From Clostridium_AF sediminicola (GTDB taxonomy: Bacteria; Bacillota; Clostridia; Clostridiales; Clostridiaceae): a stretch of DNA of 64,000 bases. The number at the start of each line of letters is the position of its first letter. The stretch's first letter is position 1. A program made the position numbers and the translations under genes. The notes beneath the pieces are model-generated. The model made no database searches. It was given only the letters and a program-made list of their open reading frames with translations, and was not told the origin of the DNA. Below, piece after piece: positions 1-9,513 of the stretch. The stretch covers positions 62,001 to 126,000 of the forward strand of contig NZ_BAABMF010000008.1 of NCBI RefSeq assembly GCF_050402865.1, in the 5' to 3' direction.

Positions 1-942
1 TGTTGACAATCTAATAGTTTTTAAGTTTAATGGCTGCATTTCATATTCCAACATGGATACAAGGTTTAAATCACTAATTAGTGATTTAAGTTTTTCCCCC
101 TGTTTTCTAATAATGCTTGCCTGTTCCCTCTGCTCTTTAGGTAAAACTTCATTTTCCTCCAGTTCACTAGAATAACCAAGAACCATAGAAAGAGGAGTTC
201 TAATATCATGTGAAACACCTGCAATCCAATTGGAACGTGCTTCATCTCTCGATTTAAGGGCAGTATTTTTGTCTTGCAACATATTTGACGTACGATTGAT
301 ACTTTTTGCAAGTTCACAGAAAATACCTTTTGTATCAACGAAAGTAGACTCTTCATTAGCAAGAGCATGTATTCCTACAATAAGAGGTTTTACAGATTTA
401 GTTACCCTAACCCCCATCAGAATTGATATAAATAAAGCTAATAAAACATTTACTATAAACAAAATAAATATCCTTATTGGTAATCTTCTTATCCAATTTA
501 TTGGATAATATACAGAATATCTTGCAAGACTATTTTTGGGATAACCAATAACAACAAGGCCATCATTATGCTCCCAAATAAAAACAGGATAGTCTAATAA
601 ATAATTTCGTGAAAACTTTGCTATATCAATCAAATTATAAGTAAGAGGAATTTCCTGTGGTAAATTATAATTCCACCTTACTTTACCCCTTACATCTATA
701 AGCATTGCCCATGCATTATTATCTACCAACATTTTTTTTGCTTTATCACCTAAAACATAATCTGTATCCTTATAATCAAGTTCAGCCTCTATATTTTGAA
801 CTACTTCTTCTGGTGATTGCCCCCTGCTACTCCCCTTGAATACAAAAATACCTAATATAATAAAATTGAGAAGAAATAAAATAAAGCATATTAATACTGT
901 TATATAAATAAATTTCCTTAGTATTCGTGTGATACCTTCCAT
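1..942 (-). CDS. Sensor histidine kinase, C-terminus outside the window
   Basis: The reading frame is open from an ATG at 942 down to base 1 (314 codons, no stop), so the ATPase domain lies outside the window. Visible are an N-terminal membrane segment (about residues 11-33), an extracytoplasmic sensor region of about 120 residues, a second membrane segment (about 165-190), and a HisKA H-box reading GVSHDIRTPLSMVLGY. The start is one base after the stop of the response regulator upstream, so the two are co-transcribed and translationally linked. The histidine is present, so it should autophosphorylate. With the divergent ABC exporter it resembles peptide-antibiotic sensing systems of Firmicutes; the ligand is inference. 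Confidence 0.9.
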   Translation of the reverse strand, partial: MEGITRILRKFIYITVLICFILFLLNFIILGIFVFKGSSRGQSPEEVVQNIEAELDYKDTDYVLGDKAKKMLVDNNAWAMLIDVRGKVRWNYNLPQEIPLTYNLIDIAKFSRNYLLDYPVFIWEHNDGLVVIGYPKNSLARYSVYYPINWIRRLPIRIFILFIVNVLLALFISILMGVRVTKSVKPLIVGIHALANEESTFVDTKGIFCELAKSINRTSNMLQDKNTALKSRDEARSNWIAGVSHDIRTPLSMVLGYSSELEENEVLPKEQREQASIIRKQGEKLKSLISDLNLVSMLEYEMQPLNLKTIRLST

Positions 943-943
943 T

Positions 944-1654
944 TTATCGTTCCTCAACCAATAATTTATACCCTAGACCTCTAACAGTAAGAAGACTTTT
1001 GGGCTTAGACGGATTTATTTCTATTTTCTCTCTGATTCGTCTAATATGTACCATCAAAGTATTTTCATAACCATAATAATCATCTCCCCAAACTGCCTGA
1101 CATAAAGTATCACTTATAACAATACGACCTCTATTTTCATATAATTTGAGAAGAATTCTGTGCTCCTTAGCGGTCAATGATTTGTCTCCTCTATTACCAT
1201 GTACTACAGCACTCTCCAAATCAATAGTACTTCCTTGAACCATAAAAACTGGTAATTGTTCAATCATAGTAGTTGTATAAACACGTTTAAGTATAGCAGT
1301 AAGCCTAAGAATAAGCTCTCGTGGCAAAAAAGGCTTAACAATATAATCATCTGCGCCTAGACCTAATCCTAATAACCGATCTTGATCGTCTCCTTTAGCT
1401 GTTAGAAAAAGTACAGGCATTTGAGAAAACTGCCTTATTGAAGAAAGTAACTGAAATCCATCTCCATCTGGCAACATAACATCTAGAATTGCAATATGTA
1501 TACTATTTGAACGACAAACTGTTAACGCCTCTTCACAATTTGCAGCAAAATATATTCGTGTAAATCCTTCTTTTCGTAAAAAACTCTCCACCATTTTTCT
1601 TATTTCAAATTCATCATCAACAATAAGTATTTTTCTATTCTTTATATTTTCCAT
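944..1654 (-). CDS. OmpR-family response regulator (partner of the kinase at 1-942)
   Basis: 236 residues. The receiver domain shows the acidic pair in ILIVDDE, the phospho-acceptor aspartate in LDVMLPDGDG, the threonine in LTAKGDD and lysine in IVKPF. The C-terminal winged helix (about 135-232) ends in the usual VRGLGYKL motif. The ATG follows AGGTGATT at a good distance. It heads a two-gene operon with the kinase and diverges from the ABC exporter at 1808, which is the probable target; two GTAAGG direct repeats in the shared promoter region fit binding by a dimer of this regulator class. Confidence 0.93.
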   Translation of the reverse strand: MENIKNRKILIVDDEFEIRKMVESFLRKEGFTRIYFAANCEEALTVCRSNSIHIAILDVMLPDGDGFQLLSSIRQFSQMPVLFLTAKGDDQDRLLGLGLGADDYIVKPFLPRELILRLTAILKRVYTTTMIEQLPVFMVQGSTIDLESAVVHGNRGDKSLTAKEHRILLKLYENRGRIVISDTLCQAVWGDDYYGYENTLMVHIRRIREKIEINPSKPKSLLTVRGLGYKLLVEER

Positions 1655-1736
1655 ATTTAATCACCTACTTTTATTATACATAAATATTATAGTATTTTGA
1701 TAAAATTTTCCTTATATAAAAATATTTAAGGTTATC

Positions 1737-1764
1737 GTAAGGCTAGCTTCAGTTTTTAGTAAGG
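1737..1764. promoter_or_regulatory. Direct repeats, probable response-regulator binding site
   Basis: GTAAGG occurs at 1737-1742 and 1759-1764, 22 bp apart, which is two helical turns. The site lies between the divergent regulator and exporter genes, about 45-70 bp upstream of the exporter start. OmpR-type regulators usually bind such direct repeats. Assignment is by position and spacing only. Confidence 0.4.
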
Positions 1765-1807
1765 TAATTAACCTAGTATATATATAAAGATTGGAGTTGA
1801 AATATCA

Positions 1808-2719
1808 ATGAATACAATAGTATCAACAAACAAATTGTCAAAAAGTTATAATGGCACTTACAGAGTCAACAAAGTGAATATGAGTGTTTACGAAGGGGAT
1901 ATTTATGGATTTCTTGGACCAAACGGAGCTGGAAAATCCACTACACTTAAAATGCTCTTGGGTCTAGCTAAACCAACTAGAGGAAATGTAACGATTTTAG
2001 GAAAGAATTTAAATAAAAACCGCGAATATATTTTAAACCAAACTGGCTCACTAATTGAATCTCCATCCTACTATGGTCATTTAACAGGTTTAGAAAACTT
2101 GCGCGTAATACAACGTCTACGAAATGTACCTAATAAAAATATTAACGAATCTTTAAAAATTGTTCGCCTAGAAAATCAGAAAAGCAAAAAAGTTAAGCAC
2201 TATTCCTTAGGAATGAAGCAACGTCTTGGAATTGCAATGGCACTAATAAATTTCCCAAAACTTCTAATACTTGATGAACCTACAAATGGCCTAGACCCAA
2301 ACGGAATTAGAGAAGTTAGAGAACTTATCAAATCTTTACCTCAACGTTATGGGATTACTGTTTTAATTTCAACTCATCTTCTATCAGAAATTGAACAAAT
2401 GGCTACCTCAGTAGGTATCATAAACGATGGGAATCTTCTATTCCAAGGTAGTATGGACTCACTGAATACAAAAAGCAAATCTTATATTTCTATAAAAACT
2501 GAAAATAATAAATCAGCCAATAAAATATTGCTTAGAGCTGGATATATGCCTGTACAGAATGATGATCGTTTAATCTTTGAAAACCTAAAAAATTCTCAAG
2601 TAGCATATGTGAATAAACTACTTATAACAAATGAAATAAATGTTACCCGCATTGAAGAAAAAAGAAAAAGTTTGGAGGATTACTTTCTTGAACTTACTGG
2701 AAAGGAGCGAAGTCTATGA
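1808..2719 (+). CDS. ABC transporter ATP-binding protein, lantibiotic/bacitracin-export type
   Basis: 303 residues. Walker A is GPNGAGKST, the signature is YSLGMKQRLGIA, Walker B is LLILDEPTNGLDP, and an H-loop histidine is in STHLLSE. The C-terminal extension after about residue 215 ends in a RIEEKRKSLEDYFLELTG-type tail, typical of the BcrA/NisF/CprA-like group. It overlaps the next gene by 4 bases, and two permeases follow, so the three form one export complex. Its partner two-component system is divergent. Expected role: removal of or immunity to membrane-active peptides; substrate unknown. Confidence 0.9.
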   Translation: MNTIVSTNKLSKSYNGTYRVNKVNMSVYEGDIYGFLGPNGAGKSTTLKMLLGLAKPTRGNVTILGKNLNKNREYILNQTGSLIESPSYYGHLTGLENLRVIQRLRNVPNKNINESLKIVRLENQKSKKVKHYSLGMKQRLGIAMALINFPKLLILDEPTNGLDPNGIREVRELIKSLPQRYGITVLISTHLLSEIEQMATSVGIINDGNLLFQGSMDSLNTKSKSYISIKTENNKSANKILLRAGYMPVQNDDRLIFENLKNSQVAYVNKLLITNEINVTRIEEKRKSLEDYFLELTGKERSL

Positions 2720-3468
2720 TTAACGCTGTAATCCTAGAATTTTTTAAGCTACGTCGTAAAAAAATATTTATAATGATAACCGCATTTTTGAGCATAGAAC
2801 TCTTATGGGCTTTTATGGCCACTAGTAAATATATGTCCAGTGACCCCAGTATTAATGAATGGCATGGATTATTCTACATGATAACCTCTATGAATGGTTT
2901 CTTTTTGCCAATTATTTCTGCAATTGTTGCTTCACGTATATGGGATATGGAATATAAAGGTGGTACTTGGAAACTATTAATATGCTCGAATTTACATCCT
3001 AGACAAATATATTTATCTAAATATATTTGTTCATGTGCACTTATGCTTTATGCTATTATCTTACAAGCCCTTGCTATAGGTGTTTTCGGGAGTTTAAAAT
3101 CCTTCTCAGACATATTATCTATCCCTCTATTTGTCAGTTTCATTAGAGGTACAATGCTTACAAGTATGGCAATACTAGCATTACAACAATGGGTAAGTTC
3201 ATCAATTAAGAATCAGGCATTTGCCCTTTGTTTAGGAATGGTTGGTGGTTTTATTGGATTAGTATCAGATTTATTACCTTTGATTATACGTCCTATACTA
3301 ATTTGGTCTTACTACACTTATCTATCTCCTGTTAAATATCAATTTATAAATTCATCAATACAATATACTATTAAAAATCCTGGTGTAGAAAAACTATCTA
3401 TAGCTGTGGCAATGACTTTAATATTTTATATTATTGGAAATATTCATATTTCTAAAAAAGAAGTATAA
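2716..3468 (+). CDS. ABC-2 type permease, lantibiotic-immunity family (first subunit)
   Basis: 250 residues with about six hydrophobic membrane segments and no ATPase motifs. The N-terminus (short basic stretch, then membrane segment) and the length match the MutE/EpiE-type permeases that come in pairs with a BcrA-like ATPase. It starts inside the end of the ATPase gene (4-base overlap), and the second permease follows after 12 bases with its own AGGAGG. Confidence 0.85.
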   Translation: MINAVILEFFKLRRKKIFIMITAFLSIELLWAFMATSKYMSSDPSINEWHGLFYMITSMNGFFLPIISAIVASRIWDMEYKGGTWKLLICSNLHPRQIYLSKYICSCALMLYAIILQALAIGVFGSLKSFSDILSIPLFVSFIRGTMLTSMAILALQQWVSSSIKNQAFALCLGMVGGFIGLVSDLLPLIIRPILIWSYYTYLSPVKYQFINSSIQYTIKNPGVEKLSIAVAMTLIFYIIGNIHISKKEV

Positions 3469-3480
3469 GGAGGACTTATT

Positions 3481-4212
3481 ATGTTTAAAAAAATTCTTAC
3501 TGCTGAATGGTTAAAGTTACGTCATTCATTTATATGGATTGTACTTATTACGCTTCCAATTATAAGTGTTTTATTTGGTAACTTTAATTTCTACTTTAAC
3601 CAAGGAGTATTAAAAAATGAATGGTATAGTCTATGGACACAAGTAAGCTTATTTTATGGCGAATTCTTTCTTCCTATTCTCATTGCTATTTGTTGTTCTT
3701 ATGTATGTAGACTAGAACATATGAACAAAAACTGGAACACAATAATGACTTCTCCAATTCCAATTAAGTGGATATTTATTTCGAAACTAGTAATTGTTAC
3801 AATACTACTTTTCACTGTACAGATTTTCTTAATATTCTTATATTTCTGTTCAGGTAAAATAATGGGACTATCTTCACAAATTCCTATAGAAATCTTAGGA
3901 TGGACATTAAGAGGTTGGTTAGCAACTATTACAATAGCATCTCTACAACTGGGATTATCCATACGTATCCGAAGTTTTGCAACTCCTATTGGTATAAGTA
4001 TTTGCTGTGTTTTTATGGGTTTAGGTATGTATCTACTGAAATTGGGTATGTTTTTTCCTCATTCTCTTCTCACAATCGGAATGGGTGTTATCAGTCAAAA
4101 AGGATTGAATACTTTTAGTATGATTCAATTTTTATTTATGAATGCCGTTTTCACTATTTTATTCTCTTGTCTTACAATTGGTAGATTAAAAAAGGTTGAT
4201 GTAGTTGCATAA
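3481..4212 (+). CDS. ABC-2 type permease, lantibiotic-immunity family (second subunit)
   Basis: 243 residues, about six membrane segments. It begins with a cytoplasmic stretch (AEWLKLRHS) typical of the MutG/EpiG-type second permease. It follows AAGGAGG. It is the last gene of the exporter operon and is closed by a hairpin terminator that begins right at the stop codon. Confidence 0.85.
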   Translation: MFKKILTAEWLKLRHSFIWIVLITLPIISVLFGNFNFYFNQGVLKNEWYSLWTQVSLFYGEFFLPILIAICCSYVCRLEHMNKNWNTIMTSPIPIKWIFISKLVIVTILLFTVQIFLIFLYFCSGKIMGLSSQIPIEILGWTLRGWLATITIASLQLGLSIRIRSFATPIGISICCVFMGLGMYLLKLGMFFPHSLLTIGMGVISQKGLNTFSMIQFLFMNAVFTILFSCLTIGRLKKVDVVA

Positions 4213-4213
4213 A

Positions 4214-4250
4214 AAATATCTGCCGTGACGTTTCACGACGGCAGATATTT
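4214..4250. terminator. Bidirectional hairpin terminator
   Basis: A 13-bp perfect stem (AAATATCTGCCGT pairing with ACGGCAGATATTT) with an 11-base loop, preceded by an A-run and followed by T-rich sequence. It serves the exporter operon (+) and the operon ending at 4249 (-). It belongs to a family of look-alike hairpins in this window (25729, 34558, 40285). Confidence 0.85.
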
Positions 4251-4977
4251 ATTGCTCCAATAAACTATTCAATTGATCTTTTATTCCTGAAAAAGATACT
4301 CCATTTTCTTGACATATATCCCTAACTGTTAAATTAACATTTTGAATTTCAATACCTACAATTTCTTCAATAGTTTCTTTATCTATACCCCAAGATATTA
4401 CTTCACTTACAGTTGTTTTACCTTTAACTGCTATTTCATCATCATGATCTTCTTCCTGACTAGATTCATCTTTATCTATAGTAGCTATTCTATTTTCTTC
4501 CTTTAATTCAACTATTCTATCTCCTAACAAATTTTCCATTTCACTTGTCCATTTACCTTCTTCTTTTAGAACATCAATAGCTGAAGTTGGAAGATAATCA
4601 TATCCTTCATAAGGCAATCCTGTATAAAAAGATACAAACAATTTAACTGCTCCTGTCCCTATCTCAATATCATCTCCTAAATCTGAATAAATACTTTCTA
4701 AATCTTTAGCCTTTAATTCATCAGGTGAAACTGTATCAATATTAAAAGCCTCTGCTAACAAATTAGATTTTACACCAAATGCATTTTCTATATCTTTAAA
4801 AGAATAAGATCCTCTAATATCTTCTGGGTCAGGCATGCCTTCAAATTTACCTGAAGTAATTATTTTAGGTTGTTTTGAAGATTCTGTTTGCCACCAGCCT
4901 AGGGATTTAGATACTAAAATTCCTCCAAACAAGACTACAAAAATTATTAAAATTAATAGACTACTTTTTAGCTTCAT
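4249..4977 (-). CDS. Membrane-anchored protein partnered with a 4Fe-4S protein, function unknown
   Basis: 242 residues: one N-terminal membrane segment (about 6-25), then an acidic soluble part expected outside the membrane. The soluble part holds two similar helical modules separated by a charged linker (SSQEEDHDDE): one near residues 50-80 starting IRGSYSFKDIENAFGV, one near 185-240 starting TTVSEVISWGI. It overlaps the upstream 4Fe-4S gene by one base (TAATG), so co-translation is likely. No cysteine ligands are seen after the anchor, so it is probably an accessory or docking protein rather than a redox carrier. I do not recognise a named family with certainty. Confidence 0.7.
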   Translation of the reverse strand: MKLKSSLLILIIFVVLFGGILVSKSLGWWQTESSKQPKIITSGKFEGMPDPEDIRGSYSFKDIENAFGVKSNLLAEAFNIDTVSPDELKAKDLESIYSDLGDDIEIGTGAVKLFVSFYTGLPYEGYDYLPTSAIDVLKEEGKWTSEMENLLGDRIVELKEENRIATIDKDESSQEEDHDDEIAVKGKTTVSEVISWGIDKETIEEIVGIEIQNVNLTVRDICQENGVSFSGIKDQLNSLLEQ

Positions 4978-5804
4978 TATTTCCCCTCCTCAAAGCCTTT
5001 TATTGTTAAATTAACTGTATTATCCACAGGACACTCTTCTTCTGATGTACATTTTCCACATCTTATACACTGATGATCTAAAATTACTTCTTTAGTTGAT
5101 ACCTCAATATTCATAGGACAAATTAAATCACATTTCTTACAATCAATGCATGTATTTTTATTTCTTCTAATCTTAAAAATACTAAATAGATTAGTTAATC
5201 CCACTAGCGCTCCAAAAGGACAAGCATATTTACACCAAGGTCTTTCTATAAATAATGATGATAATAAAATTACTACTAACACTATTATTCCACCTAAAGT
5301 AACTTCATCTGACCAAAAATTAAATAAAGCATAATATGGATCTACCTCTAAAAATATTAACTTTAATGAATTAGTTGTTAAATAAACAGTAAATACTAAA
5401 ACAAAATATCGAGTAAATCTTAAGAATTTATCATATTTTTTGGGAACAAACGTATTATATCTTTCCTTGAAAATTTTTGTACCAATTTTGCCTATCCATT
5501 CTTGAACACTTCCAAGTGGACAAATATAACTGCATACTACTGGTCCAACTATTATTGCTAAAACTAATATAATACCTGTAAGTACTAATGCTGATGAATG
5601 AATTTTCTTAACAAAAACACCATAGCTAATTAAAGATACAAATGTTTCAACGCCACCATATGGACATATAGCATGTAGTGATGCTGATCCTATTAAGGGT
5701 ATTGTTCTTCCTATTTCACTTAAATAATGATTAAAAGCTATAAATCCTACTAAAACAAAGAAAAATATCTGACTAAATAATCTTATTTTTTTTGATTTAT
5801 TCAT
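4977..5804 (-). CDS. NapH/MauN-like 4Fe-4S membrane protein
   Basis: 275 residues with about five membrane segments. Cysteine motifs: CPYGGVETF near residue 48, CSYICPLGS near 91, CKYACPFGA near 191, and two ferredoxin-type clusters at the C-terminus (CIDCKKCDLICP and CIRCGKCTSEEECP; the second has one extra residue in its spacing). The family moves electrons between membrane carriers and extracytoplasmic partners. The downstream gene encodes a tethered partner and a two-component system lies upstream. A paralogue with another partner set lies at 38110. Confidence 0.88.
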   Translation of the reverse strand: MNKSKKIRLFSQIFFFVLVGFIAFNHYLSEIGRTIPLIGSASLHAICPYGGVETFVSLISYGVFVKKIHSSALVLTGIILVLAIIVGPVVCSYICPLGSVQEWIGKIGTKIFKERYNTFVPKKYDKFLRFTRYFVLVFTVYLTTNSLKLIFLEVDPYYALFNFWSDEVTLGGIIVLVVILLSSLFIERPWCKYACPFGALVGLTNLFSIFKIRRNKNTCIDCKKCDLICPMNIEVSTKEVILDHQCIRCGKCTSEEECPVDNTVNLTIKGFEEGK

Positions 5805-5968
5805 ATTTACCTCCCATATAGAGATAAACTACTGCATACATTTATCTCTTTCTTATTCTTTAAGTAAATATTACTAACCTTATATGGCGAATTTGTGACA
5901 ACAATATGTAAAAAATCAAAAGCATATATAGCTAAAAAGTTTTAATATCTTTATAGCTATATATGCTT

Positions 5969-7339
5969 CTATACAATCACACTAAATTTAACACCGTCTT
6001 CTAGATTCTCTACCCTAAAATCACCTTCGTGCTGTATGATAATTTGTTTTACTATTGCAAGGCCTAGCCCAGTTCCTGTTTTCTTTCCTTTTCTTTTATA
6101 AAAACTATCAAAAATAAAAGGAAGGTCTTCTTCATGAATTTTACATCCAGTATTGATAACTTCAATTGCTAATTTATCATTTAAATTATAAGCATTTAGA
6201 ATAATTTTTTTATCTGAATGTTCCAAAGCATTTGAAAGCAAGTTCTTGACGACTTGCTCCATTCTTAGTGGATCAATATTTATAGATAAATCGCCTACCG
6301 TATTACTAGTAACCATTTCAAATCCTCTACTATTAACATATTCTCTAAATATTGTTGAAATCTTATTCAGCCAAGAGTTTATATAAACTTGTTCTCTGTG
6401 AATAGTAAAAAATCCATTTTCTATTTTTGAAAAATCTAAAACATCATTTATAAGAGTACTCATACTTTCTGTTTCCCTAATAATATTTTCAATATACCCT
6501 TCTTTTTCTTCTTCGCTCTTATACATACCATCATAAACTAACTCCGAATATCCTTGAATAACTGATATAGGTGTTTTCAATTCATGAGTTGCTTGTGCTA
6601 GAAACTGCTTTTTAAGCTTCTCTACAGATCTTTCTTTTTTTAATTCGGATTCTAATCTTTGGATATTTGAAAGCAGCTCTTCGTATAACAAATTCAAAGA
6701 ATTACTAAGCTGGCCGATTTCATCTTTTCTATCGATATTCATAATTGACTTAATTTGTTTTGATTTCATCTGTAGAGCTAAATTATTTAAATTTTTAATT
6801 GGTTTTGATATCTTAATTGAAATAAAATAAGCACCAATAATGGATAATATAAGACTTACCATTAAAATATAAATAAAAAAATTAAGCATAATATCTACTG
6901 CATTATCAAGAGATTCGATAGAAACTTCATATAATAAATAATCTTCTCCAACCCTTACCCCAAATATATATATATCAATCCCCATTTTATTGGTAAATTG
7001 ATATTGAAAAACATTTCCATTTATAGTGTATGTATCTTCATGTTTTCTTCTTAGTTTACCTGCACCTTTAATTGTGCCATTTTTATCAACAGTATAAATA
7101 TCTCCCCCTATTTCGCTTTGCATGTGGTCAAATAAGTCTTTCACTTTACTTATACTATTATTATCATCTGCATCATAGATATTAGTAATTTTTGTAGTGT
7201 ATTCTTTAATTGATGCTATTTTCTCACTCTTATAATACTTAGGAAGAAAAAACTTTGTAGTCAAACCTATAAATAAAAACAAACTAAATGTAAAAGCTAT
7301 AAATACAACAAAGATTTTTAAACTAATAGATCTTCTCAC
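5969..7339 (-). CDS. Sensor histidine kinase
   Basis: 456 residues. Membrane segment about 9-30, extracytoplasmic sensor about 31-150, second membrane segment about 150-172, HAMP about 173-225, HisKA with H-box ATHELKTPISVIQGYSE, then HATPase_c with an N-box (LLSNALEHS) and a TGTGLGLAIVKQI G-box. All catalytic motifs are present. It overlaps the response regulator by 4 bases. The neighbouring 4Fe-4S pair downstream on the same strand is a plausible target, separated by about 160 bp. Confidence 0.92.
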   Translation of the reverse strand: MRRSISLKIFVVFIAFTFSLFLFIGLTTKFFLPKYYKSEKIASIKEYTTKITNIYDADDNNSISKVKDLFDHMQSEIGGDIYTVDKNGTIKGAGKLRRKHEDTYTINGNVFQYQFTNKMGIDIYIFGVRVGEDYLLYEVSIESLDNAVDIMLNFFIYILMVSLILSIIGAYFISIKISKPIKNLNNLALQMKSKQIKSIMNIDRKDEIGQLSNSLNLLYEELLSNIQRLESELKKERSVEKLKKQFLAQATHELKTPISVIQGYSELVYDGMYKSEEEKEGYIENIIRETESMSTLINDVLDFSKIENGFFTIHREQVYINSWLNKISTIFREYVNSRGFEMVTSNTVGDLSINIDPLRMEQVVKNLLSNALEHSDKKIILNAYNLNDKLAIEVINTGCKIHEEDLPFIFDSFYKRKGKKTGTGLGLAIVKQIIIQHEGDFRVENLEDGVKFSVIV

Positions 7340-8013
7340 TGTTCTTTCACCATCCTATATCCATACCCTCTTACTGTTTCAACTAACTTACTTTTATAAG
7401 ATAACTTTTTTCGTAGTCTCTTCACGTGAGTATCTACAGTTCTTTCGTCTCCATAATAATCATATCCCCAAACGGCATCTAATATATTACCTCTTGATAA
7501 GGCAATATTACTATTTTCAGCAAAATATAAAAGCAAACTATACTCAATTGGAGTTAAGTCTAACTTGTTTCCATCCATAAACGCTTGCCTAAATTCTTTA
7601 TTTATTGTTATTCCATTTATCTCTAGTGTGCTTTTTATTGAAGATTCACTATTTCTCTTTAGTAACGCCTTCATTCTTGCTAATAGTAGTCTTGAACTAA
7701 AAGGTTTAGTCACATAATCATCAGCACCTAATTCAAATCCAAATATTTTATCATCCTCTTCACTTCTTGCTGTAAGCATAATTACAGGAACATCCATATA
7801 CTTTCTAATATTTCTTAATATTGTCCATCCATCTAAGTCTGGCAACATTACATCTAATATAATAAGGTTATATTCTCTTTTATCTAACTCACTCAAAGCT
7901 TTTTCTCCAGTATCAGCTTCGAATAATACAAAAGATTCTCTTTCTATATATTTTCTAATAATTTCTCTTATTCTTTCATCATCTTCTACTAGAAGTATGT
8001 TAGTAGTATACAT
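7336..8013 (-). CDS. OmpR-family response regulator
   Basis: 225 residues from the ATG at 8013. An in-frame ATG at 8037 exists, but a GGGAGGAG ribosome site lies inside that extension and is 8 bases from the 8013 ATG, which decides the start. Receiver motifs: LLVEDDE, LDVMLPDLDGW, LTARSEEDD, VTKPF. Winged helix at the C-terminus ends in VRGYGYRM. Co-translated with the kinase at 5969. Confidence 0.93.
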   Translation of the reverse strand: MYTTNILLVEDDERIREIIRKYIERESFVLFEADTGEKALSELDKREYNLIILDVMLPDLDGWTILRNIRKYMDVPVIMLTARSEEDDKIFGFELGADDYVTKPFSSRLLLARMKALLKRNSESSIKSTLEINGITINKEFRQAFMDGNKLDLTPIEYSLLLYFAENSNIALSRGNILDAVWGYDYYGDERTVDTHVKRLRKKLSYKSKLVETVRGYGYRMVKEQ

Positions 8014-8133
8014 GTAGTTTATCTCCTCCCAGTACAACTTATAAATATATCTGCTGTGCTTATTATACTATACTGATAAATTGAAGTCTTCTATACAATC
8101 AATACATATTTTGAATTTTAACTATAAAAAACC

Positions 8134-8162
8134 TTGAATAATACCAAAGAAATATATAAAAT
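8134..8162 (+). promoter_or_regulatory. Sigma-A-like promoter of the prepilin gene
   Basis: TTGAAT at 8134-8139 and TAAAAT at 8157-8162 with a 17-base spacer, about 55 bp upstream of the prepilin ATG. It is the only well-spaced pair I see in front of that gene. Confidence 0.5.
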
Positions 8163-8215
8163 AGAATCAATTGTGTTATTTTCTATAATTAGTTATAATC
8201 GTTAGGAGATTGAAT

Positions 8216-8941
8216 ATGGATAGAAAAAAAGGATTTTCTTTAGTAGAGTTAGTAATTGTTTTAGCTATTATGGGAATTTTATCAGTAGTAGTTATTCCTA
8301 ATTTTAATAAATTTAAAGAAGAAGCTAAATCTGTTGCCAAAAAAGCTGATATTAAAATTTTAATGGATGCTGCTAGACTAGCTATGACTAGTGGTGATTT
8401 AGAAGAAAGTGAAGATTTCAACTTATTTAATATGGATAGTTTAGATAGTGATGAAATAGAAAAGTATGCTAAGAATAATAAAGAGCTTTTAGAAAGCAAA
8501 CTAGTTCCTGAATATTTAGATCATATTCCCGATTTTAATAATAAAAAAACTAAAACTATTTATGATTTAAATACTGATTCAGGTAAAGGAAATGCTATAG
8601 CTGATGCACTTGCGTCTATGTTAAATAGTAATAAGGCAACTTTATCTTTTGATTATTCAGATAATCATTTTTTTAGTTATAATGGTAAATCTACTTATTT
8701 AATATCTGATTATATTCCTGGATTGAAAGATGAAATAGTAAAACAAGCAGGCTTATCAAAATTTCCAGATCCAAGTACAACTGATAAGAATTATTATCTA
8801 TATAGAAGTACTTCAGAAACTGGACTAGTAATAATAAAAATAAAAAGCCCGTCAGCCTGGGAAAGTCTTTCTGGTATAAGACAAGTTGACGGAAAATGGT
8901 ACAGAGCAGAATATAATAGTTCTAGTGGTTGGAGTATTTAA
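8216..8941 (+). CDS. Type IV prepilin-like protein (orphan)
   Basis: 241 residues from the ATG at 8216; AGGAG at 8204-8208 is 7 bases upstream, so the TTG at 8210 is too close to serve. The N-terminus KKGFSLVELVIVLAIMG is a class III signal: prepilin peptidase would cut after Gly, leaving methylated Phe with Glu at +5. After the hydrophobic helix comes a hydrophilic pilin-like domain. No assembly ATPase, peptidase or platform gene is nearby, so it must use machinery encoded elsewhere. Its stop codon overlaps the convergent methyltransferase stop by 4 bases, with no terminator between. Confidence 0.88.
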   Translation: MDRKKGFSLVELVIVLAIMGILSVVVIPNFNKFKEEAKSVAKKADIKILMDAARLAMTSGDLEESEDFNLFNMDSLDSDEIEKYAKNNKELLESKLVPEYLDHIPDFNNKKTKTIYDLNTDSGKGNAIADALASMLNSNKATLSFDYSDNHFFSYNGKSTYLISDYIPGLKDEIVKQAGLSKFPDPSTTDKNYYLYRSTSETGLVIIKIKSPSAWESLSGIRQVDGKWYRAEYNSSSGWSI

Positions 8942-9513
8942 TTTTTTTTAATTCCCAAAATAAAATACATTTCTTCATTGTCAATAACTTTATCAATTTT
9001 AAAATAATTTTTCATTAACGATGTAGTTATTTCAGCTGATGGTAGTCTATCTTCTTTTACAGAATCCTTGGTTTTATGAAGAGCATTTATTTGTTCCTTA
9101 CTTTGAGAATGTGCAATGATTATTTTTCCATCTTTATTTAATAATGAATGAATATGTTTTATCAATTTTTCTTTGTCAGGAAAGTGAGGATAAGCTGAAT
9201 ATATAAAAGCATAATCATATCCGTTATTTTTGAAGTTCATTATGTTGCAAATATGAAAATTAATTCTATCATCATGAAATTTACTCTTAGCAACTTTTAT
9301 CATATTTTCTGAAAGGTCAACAGCATCTATTGACTGAACATTTCTCTTCAATAAATAGGGAATCAACACTCCAGTTCCTGTCCCTATATCAAGTACTTTT
9401 GTATCTTTTGAAACCTTACTTAATTCCATTATTTTATTAAGTTTTGTATCATCATGGTACACTGTTTCATCCCATTTTTCAGCCATTTCATTAAAAAACT
9501 TTTTATTATCCAT
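8938..9513 (-). CDS. Class I SAM-dependent methyltransferase
   Basis: 191 residues. Motif I is VLDIGTGTGVLIPYL, followed by AVDLSENMIK (motif II) and a post-motif region FIYSAYPHFPDK. The N-terminal FFNEMAEKWDE resembles UbiE/arsM-like small-molecule methyltransferases. It overlaps the ECF transporter gene by 8 bases and its GGAGG lies inside that gene, so the two are one operon. Substrate not predictable. Confidence 0.88.
   Translation of the reverse strand: MDNKKFFNEMAEKWDETVYHDDTKLNKIMELSKVSKDTKVLDIGTGTGVLIPYLLKRNVQSIDAVDLSENMIKVAKSKFHDDRINFHICNIMNFKNNGYDYAFIYSAYPHFPDKEKLIKHIHSLLNKDGKIIIAHSQSKEQINALHKTKDSVKEDRLPSAEITTSLMKNYFKIDKVIDNEEMYFILGIKKN

Noticed and set aside
230..508. 92-codon plus-strand ORF
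   Set aside because: It is antisense to the histidine kinase, whose motifs are clear in the other strand.
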